Source of the DNA: Endozoicomonas sp. SCSIO W0465
GTDB taxonomy: Bacteria > Pseudomonadota > Gammaproteobacteria > Pseudomonadales > Endozoicomonadaceae
Reading direction: 5' to 3'
Assembly (NCBI RefSeq): GCF_023716865.1
Contig: NZ_CP092417.1
Coordinates: 1-37,500 of the forward strand
DNA: 37,500 nt
Every line of letters starts with the position of its first letter. Positions within the stretch are counted from its first letter, which is position 1. A model generated the notes under the pieces. It did no database searches and was not told where the DNA came from. It was given only the letters and a program-made list of their open reading frames with translations. Shown in pieces: positions 33,517 through 37,500 of the stretch. The position numbers and the translations under genes are program-made.

Positions 33517-34326
33517 GTGGCTAAAATTCTAGCGGTAACCAATCAGAAGGGCGGGGTTGGCAAGACCACTTCCTGTGTTAACCTGTCGGCTTCACTGGCG
33601 GCCAGTAAGCAGCGAGTGCTGCTTATTGATGTTGACCCTCAGGGAAATGCCACCATGGGCAGTGGAATCGACAAACATGCTCAGCAATGGTCTGTTTACC
33701 ATGTACTGACGGGGCGTTGTGATATCCGCGAGGCAATCCTTCCATCGGTGGATGGTGGTTACGACGTTCTGGGATCGAATGCCGACCTGACAGCTGCAGA
33801 AGTTGAGTTGATGGATATGGAGCACAAGGAGTCCAGGCTCCATGATGCACTGGCCAAGGTGGAAGGGCAGTACGACTTTATCATGATTGACTGCCCTCCA
33901 TCCCTGAACATGCTGACCATTAATGCCATGGTTGCTGCCCGTGGGGTGATTATCCCCATGCAGTGTGAATACTATGCTCTGGAAGGTCTGACGGCCCTGA
34001 TGGAAACCATTGCCGGTCTCAGGGAAACCATCAATCCCGACTTGCACATTGAAGGTCTGCTGCGCACCATGTATGACCCGAGAATGACGCTGACCACGGA
34101 AGTATCGAGACAGCTCATCAACCATTTTGGTGATCAGGTCTACCGAACCGTAATACCTCGTAACATTCGACTCGCAGAGGCACCAAGCCATGGTAAGCCT
34201 GTGCTCGCGTATGACCGGAACTCCCGTGGAGCGGTTGCTTATCTGGCGCTGGCTGGAGAGCTGGTTCGAAAACATGATATCAAGAGGCTTCAAGGTAAGT
34301 CAGAAAGGAAAACAGGAACTCACTGA
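33517..34326 (+). CDS. parA: Chromosome partitioning ATPase ParA (Soj)
   Basis: ParA is the deviant Walker ATPase that moves ParB-parS complexes, and so newly replicated origins, along the nucleoid. The deviant Walker A KGGVGKTT is at 11-18, followed by the Walker A' block VLLIDVDPQGNATMGSG and FIMIDCPPSLN. The GTG at 33517 starts right at the conserved strand AKILAVTNQ and gives 269 residues, typical for chromosomal ParA; the frame is open back to a TTG at 33475 inside rsmG. There is no N-terminal HTH, as expected for the chromosomal type. parB starts 3 bp after its stop. Confidence 0.96.
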   Translation: MAKILAVTNQKGGVGKTTSCVNLSASLAASKQRVLLIDVDPQGNATMGSGIDKHAQQWSVYHVLTGRCDIREAILPSVDGGYDVLGSNADLTAAEVELMDMEHKESRLHDALAKVEGQYDFIMIDCPPSLNMLTINAMVAARGVIIPMQCEYYALEGLTALMETIAGLRETINPDLHIEGLLRTMYDPRMTLTTEVSRQLINHFGDQVYRTVIPRNIRLAEAPSHGKPVLAYDRNSRGAVAYLALAGELVRKHDIKRLQGKSERKTGTH

Positions 34327-34329
34327 CAC

Positions 34330-35220
34330 ATGGCGAAACAACGTCTCGGTACTAACTTAAATGCTCTGTTGGGTAGCGCCAGGCTACCGACCTCTCTGTC
34401 TAATGATCTCTCTGGTCCATCAGCGGTCAGAGAGTCGCAGGACGGGACAATGAAAGACTTGCCAGTTGAGTTTCTGACTCGTGGCAAATATCAGCCACGC
34501 CGAGACATGCACCCTGATGCCCTGGAAGAGCTGGCTGAAAGTATTAAAGAGCAGGGTATCATGCAGCCAATCGTGGTTCGTCCGGCGGGACAGAATCGCT
34601 ATGAGATTATTGCTGGTGAGCGTCGCTGGCGTGCAGCCCAGCTGGTCGGGCTGGCGGAAGTTCCCGCATTGATTCGCGATGTCCCCGACGAAGCTGCCAT
34701 TGCCATGGCGCTGATTGAAAACATCCAGCGGGAAGACCTGAACCCTATTGAAGAAGCCATTGCACTATCGAGACTGCAAAAAGAATTCGAACTGACCCAA
34801 CAGGAAGTTGCTCAGGCAGTCGGTAAGTCCAGGGCAGCCGTCGCCAATATATTGCGATTGATGGCCCTGAATCCTGAAGTAAAGAAAATGCTGGAATATG
34901 GTGACCTGGAAATGGGGCATGCCAGAGCGCTGCTTTCTCTGGGAGAAATGGACCAGTTAGAGGTTGCCAGAATGGTGACGGCAAAAGGGCTCTCTGTTCG
35001 CCAGACTGAATCACTGGTCCGTCGCATTCAGCAGGAAAAGGAAAAAGGCGTTAAAACGGTTAAACGACTGGATCCAAATATAAAGCAACTTGAGGATGAG
35101 CTATCAGAAAAGGTCGGTGCCCGGGTTGCCATTCAGTGCAACGCCAAAGGAAAAGGAAAGCTGGTGATTTCCTACAATACCCTTGATGAGCTTGATGGTG
35201 TTCTGGCTCATATTCAGTAA
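34330..35220 (+). CDS. parB: Chromosome partitioning protein ParB (Spo0J)
   Basis: ParB binds parS, spreads along DNA as a CTP-dependent clamp, and stimulates ParA. The 296 residues contain the CTP-binding blocks with GERRWRAAQL (96-105) and ENIQREDLNP (130-139), an HTH at about 155-176 (LTQQEVAQAVGKSRAAVANI) and a C-terminal dimerisation end. The family's preferred site is the 16-bp palindrome found twice inside recF in this window. A short intergenic region follows, then an ankyrin-repeat gene rather than the atp operon often found in relatives. Confidence 0.97.
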   Translation: MAKQRLGTNLNALLGSARLPTSLSNDLSGPSAVRESQDGTMKDLPVEFLTRGKYQPRRDMHPDALEELAESIKEQGIMQPIVVRPAGQNRYEIIAGERRWRAAQLVGLAEVPALIRDVPDEAAIAMALIENIQREDLNPIEEAIALSRLQKEFELTQQEVAQAVGKSRAAVANILRLMALNPEVKKMLEYGDLEMGHARALLSLGEMDQLEVARMVTAKGLSVRQTESLVRRIQQEKEKGVKTVKRLDPNIKQLEDELSEKVGARVAIQCNAKGKGKLVISYNTLDELDGVLAHIQ

Positions 35221-35341
35221 GTGAACGTTAATTATCCCTCCTTGTGCGCTCGATGAAGGGCGCGACGAATTACATCGAACAACAAAACTTGATTATTTTT
35301 TAATCTATACCAAGCTAGATCTTTGTTCGTTTTTAAAGCGA

Positions 35342-35347
35342 TATAAT
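35342..35347 (+). promoter_or_regulatory. Candidate -10 box for the ankyrin-repeat gene
   Basis: A perfect TATAAT lies 83 bp before the start codon in AT-rich DNA. No good -35 is seen at 16-18 bp upstream; TTGTTC is at 35323-35328 but only 13 bp away, so confidence is low. Confidence 0.35.
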
Positions 35348-35373
35348 CATGACAATATTAATAACAACATTGT

Positions 35374-35390
35374 AACCCTGATGCAGGGTT
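35374..35390 (+). other. Leader hairpin before the ankyrin-repeat gene
   Basis: AACCCTG and CAGGGTT form a perfect 7-bp stem closed by an ATG loop. It is in the presumed 5' leader, 39 bp before the start codon, with no T-run after it, so it is more likely a stability or regulatory element than a terminator. Confidence 0.45.
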
Positions 35391-35429
35391 CCTCAAATTA
35401 ATAAAAATCACACACAGAGGTCGCTTGCC

Positions 35430-37202
35430 ATGTTGTCGGCAACTCTCGAATGTTTAAAAAATTTTGACCAGATTGATCTTCCTGTCATTGTTTGTCAGCA
35501 CCTTTCTACGTGGAAAAAAGCCCAATTTGACGGGCGTGGCTTGGTGGTATGTGAGAACCCGGATAAATTATTGGTTCGTTCGTATGACTGTCAGTGCGAT
35601 ACGCTCTTTGAAGAGAGCGCTAATGTCCGTAATTTCGATACCCTGTTAAAGAACAGGGCTATTGATATTAATGTCCGGATGGCCAGCTACATTGGCTGTC
35701 AGGCATGGGGGGCAGACAATGTGGTCCATTGGCATGGTCCGTTGCAACCACGAGACCAAAACATACTGGACAAGCTGAAATGGTATCTTGATCAAGGCGA
35801 ATTTGATATCAACCAGCCTGTGAACACCCGACAACAAACATTGTTGCACCTGTTCTGCCAAGAGAGCTGTAGCCTGGGCCAAAGGCGGAGACCGGCCCCG
35901 GTGAAGCCCCGAGAGGTTGTAAGGTTCCTGTTGGATAACGGGGCAAGCGTGAGCACCAGGGATTATCTGGGTAACACGCCATTACACGTTGTCAGTCGTT
36001 CCGGTGGCGACAGTGAGCTCATGGCCAACTTGCTCGAACACGTCAATGGAAATTCGGAAATCATTGACGCCGTTGATGATGAGGGCAGGACGGCTCTGTC
36101 AGTTGCGCTCCAATATTCAGCCTGGCTGGGAAAAGCGCTGCTACTGTTGCGGGCAGGGGCTAGCACTGAAAAGCACACTGACGGGAATAATCCACTTCAC
36201 TACCTGATCTATGGGAATAACGTCAACACGGTTTCTTTGGCACTACTTGTTCATTACGGTGTAGATATCCATGAACAGGGGAACGAGGGTATGTTGCCTG
36301 TTAATGATATTGCCAGGAGGATCAATAACCACGAGGGGCATCATTTGCCCTGTATTATTCATTTGATAAAAATGGGAGTAGCTCTAAACCGTGTTGATCA
36401 CTGTGGTCAATCATTGCTTTCAGTGCTGTTCAGCCTTGATGATCCTGATGAGGATGGTGAAATATCACCCTACTCCATATCAAAAGAGGACAAGCTGAGT
36501 ATATGCAATGATATTCTGACAGCATGGTATAAATATAACTTTCCAGAAAATACTGAGCACCTTAAGGGGGCTTTAACCGACAGCCTGATAGAAAGGCATG
36601 AAACAGATTTAGCCCAGCTGTTGGAAGATTATCCTGAGACGTTTTATTTGCTGGATAACACGGTTGAGATTATTGCCGATGATTTAAGCGAGCATACCAG
36701 AGACAAGTTGGAAAATATGCTGGTTAAAGCCAGGCATAAGCATTCCCGTGACATGAGTCTCTTGCCTTTTGTCTACGTCCCAACTGAGAGTTTACAATAT
36801 AGCAACTCTGACTTCTCTACGTCCCGTATGGAGGCTATCTACAGTGCATCATTATCCGATTTTGTCAGGTTAGAGTTAGAGCCAGATGAACGGGTGTTTT
36901 TGGCAGAAGACGATGATATCGGATGGGATAGCGATGAGACAGATGATGGCGTGGAGATTGAGTTCAGTGATTTCTATCAAGACCCGCCCCCTGCCGATAA
37001 TCTGGCCATTCAACTTTTTGATATTCAGTTATACGACTGGTTGTTTGAGAATCACTTTGAGTTACTTCATAGGCTACTGCTATCTCACCAAAGTCTGTAT
37101 AAAGTAATCTCAACCTACGAAACTCACCTTACTGACCGGTTGAACGCTGACAATAAAGAGAAGCTTCATAAATTACTTGCAGACATTGATTGCTGTAGCT
37201 GA
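35430..37202 (+). CDS. Ankyrin-repeat protein
   Basis: This 590-residue protein has a run of ankyrin repeats at about 132-335, seen in QQTLLHLF...VVRFLLDNGASVSTRD, GNTPLHVVSRSGG..LMANLLEHV, GRTALSVALQ..LLLLRAGAS, NNPLHYLIYGN..ALLVHYGVDIHEQ, and MLPVNDIARR..IIHLIKMGVALNRVD. The first 130 residues and the C-terminal part (336-590) are not recognised; an acidic stretch rich in Asp/Glu lies at about 490-525. There is no signal peptide or membrane segment. Ankyrin proteins of host-associated bacteria are often secreted effectors, but a cytoplasmic role is equally open. A GAGG 9-10 nt upstream supports the ATG. It stands between parB and an rRNA operon promoter. Confidence 0.85.
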   Translation: MLSATLECLKNFDQIDLPVIVCQHLSTWKKAQFDGRGLVVCENPDKLLVRSYDCQCDTLFEESANVRNFDTLLKNRAIDINVRMASYIGCQAWGADNVVHWHGPLQPRDQNILDKLKWYLDQGEFDINQPVNTRQQTLLHLFCQESCSLGQRRRPAPVKPREVVRFLLDNGASVSTRDYLGNTPLHVVSRSGGDSELMANLLEHVNGNSEIIDAVDDEGRTALSVALQYSAWLGKALLLLRAGASTEKHTDGNNPLHYLIYGNNVNTVSLALLVHYGVDIHEQGNEGMLPVNDIARRINNHEGHHLPCIIHLIKMGVALNRVDHCGQSLLSVLFSLDDPDEDGEISPYSISKEDKLSICNDILTAWYKYNFPENTEHLKGALTDSLIERHETDLAQLLEDYPETFYLLDNTVEIIADDLSEHTRDKLENMLVKARHKHSRDMSLLPFVYVPTESLQYSNSDFSTSRMEAIYSASLSDFVRLELEPDERVFLAEDDDIGWDSDETDDGVEIEFSDFYQDPPPADNLAIQLFDIQLYDWLFENHFELLHRLLLSHQSLYKVISTYETHLTDRLNADNKEKLHKLLADIDCCS

Positions 37203-37235
37203 GTTGTAGAAGGCATTAAATAACCATTCAGCAGG

Positions 37236-37263
37236 TTGACAAGACAAATCGACATAGTAATAT
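37236..37263 (+). promoter_or_regulatory. rRNA operon promoter, upstream copy
   Basis: TTGACA (37236-37241), a 16-bp spacer and TAATAT (37258-37263) make a strong sigma-70 promoter. It lies about 100 bp upstream of a second promoter, in the tandem arrangement typical of rrn operons. Confidence 0.7.
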
Positions 37264-37331
37264 ACGCACCCGCTGACAGGGCATCAAACGCAACGTCAGT
37301 GAGTTGATTGAGCAAATTCAGAAAAGAGCGC

Positions 37332-37359
37332 TTGACAACGAAAGCCACCACAGTAAGAT
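37332..37359 (+). promoter_or_regulatory. rRNA operon promoter, downstream copy
   Basis: TTGACA (37332-37337), a 16-bp spacer and TAAGAT (37354-37359) are followed by the GC-rich stretch GGGCGGCC. A GC-rich discriminator is the hallmark of stringently controlled stable-RNA promoters. Confidence 0.75.
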
Positions 37360-37407
37360 GGGCGGCCTTGCAGATCGGCACTGACTTAAATCAAGTTGCT
37401 GGCTCAG

Positions 37408-37467
37408 CGATTAAGTCACCATGATTTAATCGGTTCTTTAACAAGATATCAGACAATTCGTGTGGGC
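37408..37467 (+). promoter_or_regulatory. rRNA leader with boxB, boxA and boxC antitermination elements
   Basis: The order matches E. coli rrn leaders: a hairpin CGATTAA/TTAATCG (37408-37414, 37426-37432) in the boxB position, boxA GGTTCTTTAACAA (37432-37444, E. coli TGCTCTTTAACAA), then ATCAGACAATTC and boxC-like CGTGTGGGC (37459-37467). NusB/NusE bind boxA to keep RNA polymerase from Rho. A 16S rRNA gene should begin shortly beyond the window. Confidence 0.88.
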
Positions 37468-37500
37468 GCTTGTGCGATGGCATCGGTAACAAAGCTTCGG

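Noticed and set aside
1..37500. tRNA genes
   Set aside because: No cloverleaf-like segment with a TTCRANNC T-arm was found in the intergenic regions I examined; a tRNAscan run would settle it.

Overview
This window looks like the origin-proximal part of a gammaproteobacterial chromosome. The protein sequences resemble Pseudomonas/Oceanospirillales orthologues. The moderate GC content, two IS elements, an ankyrin-repeat protein and a lineage-specific paralogous protein pair would fit an Endozoicomonas-like host-associated bacterium. The genus is an inference; no 16S sequence lies inside the window.

Layout: 1-384 is the dnaA upstream region, probably part of oriC, with DnaA boxes, five GATC sites at exact 6-bp spacing and an 8-bp tandem repeat that carries the ribosome-binding site. 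Then come dnaA-dnaN-recF-gyrB (385-6906). recF contains two perfect parS palindromes. gmhA (+) faces the minus-strand group glyQ-glyS-gmhB-plsC (12067 down to 7593), so the two heptose-pathway genes gmhA and gmhB lie on either side of plsC. A DUF318/ArsP-type permease is divergent from glyQ, with a cluster of DnaA-box-like sequences between them.

The minus-strand block def-fmt-rsmB-trkA plus trkH (22963 down to 13259) encodes N-terminal formylation/deformylation, 16S rRNA m5C967 methylation and the Trk potassium transporter. trkA and trkH, often neighbours, are separated here by 3.9 kb: a complete IS4-family element (19-bp inverted repeats, 10-bp target duplication) and a tandem pair of unrecognised genes that arose by duplication of a ~1.16-kb unit. 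A complete IS1182-type element and a YejA-like periplasmic solute-binding protein gene then separate def from the plus-strand series lysM-dprA-tsaC-hemF-aroE. The dprA leader contains two perfect interlocking inverted repeats with pseudoknot topology.

The right end holds a YiiX-like papain-fold amidase, rsmG-parA-parB, an ankyrin-repeat protein and the start of an rRNA operon (tandem promoters, boxB/boxA/boxC antitermination leader); the 16S gene begins beyond the window. ParB from 34330-35220 should bind the parS sites inside recF about 30 kb away, linking the two ends of the window in chromosome segregation. In many relatives rsmG-parA-parB follow mnmG on the other side of dnaA, so their position after aroE suggests a rearrangement.

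The most interesting items are the parS sites hidden in recF codons, the dprA leader fold, the duplicated gene pair inside the Trk locus, the repeat architecture of the dnaA leader and DnaA linker, and the DnaA-box cluster at 12.1 kb. No tRNA gene or CRISPR array was seen.
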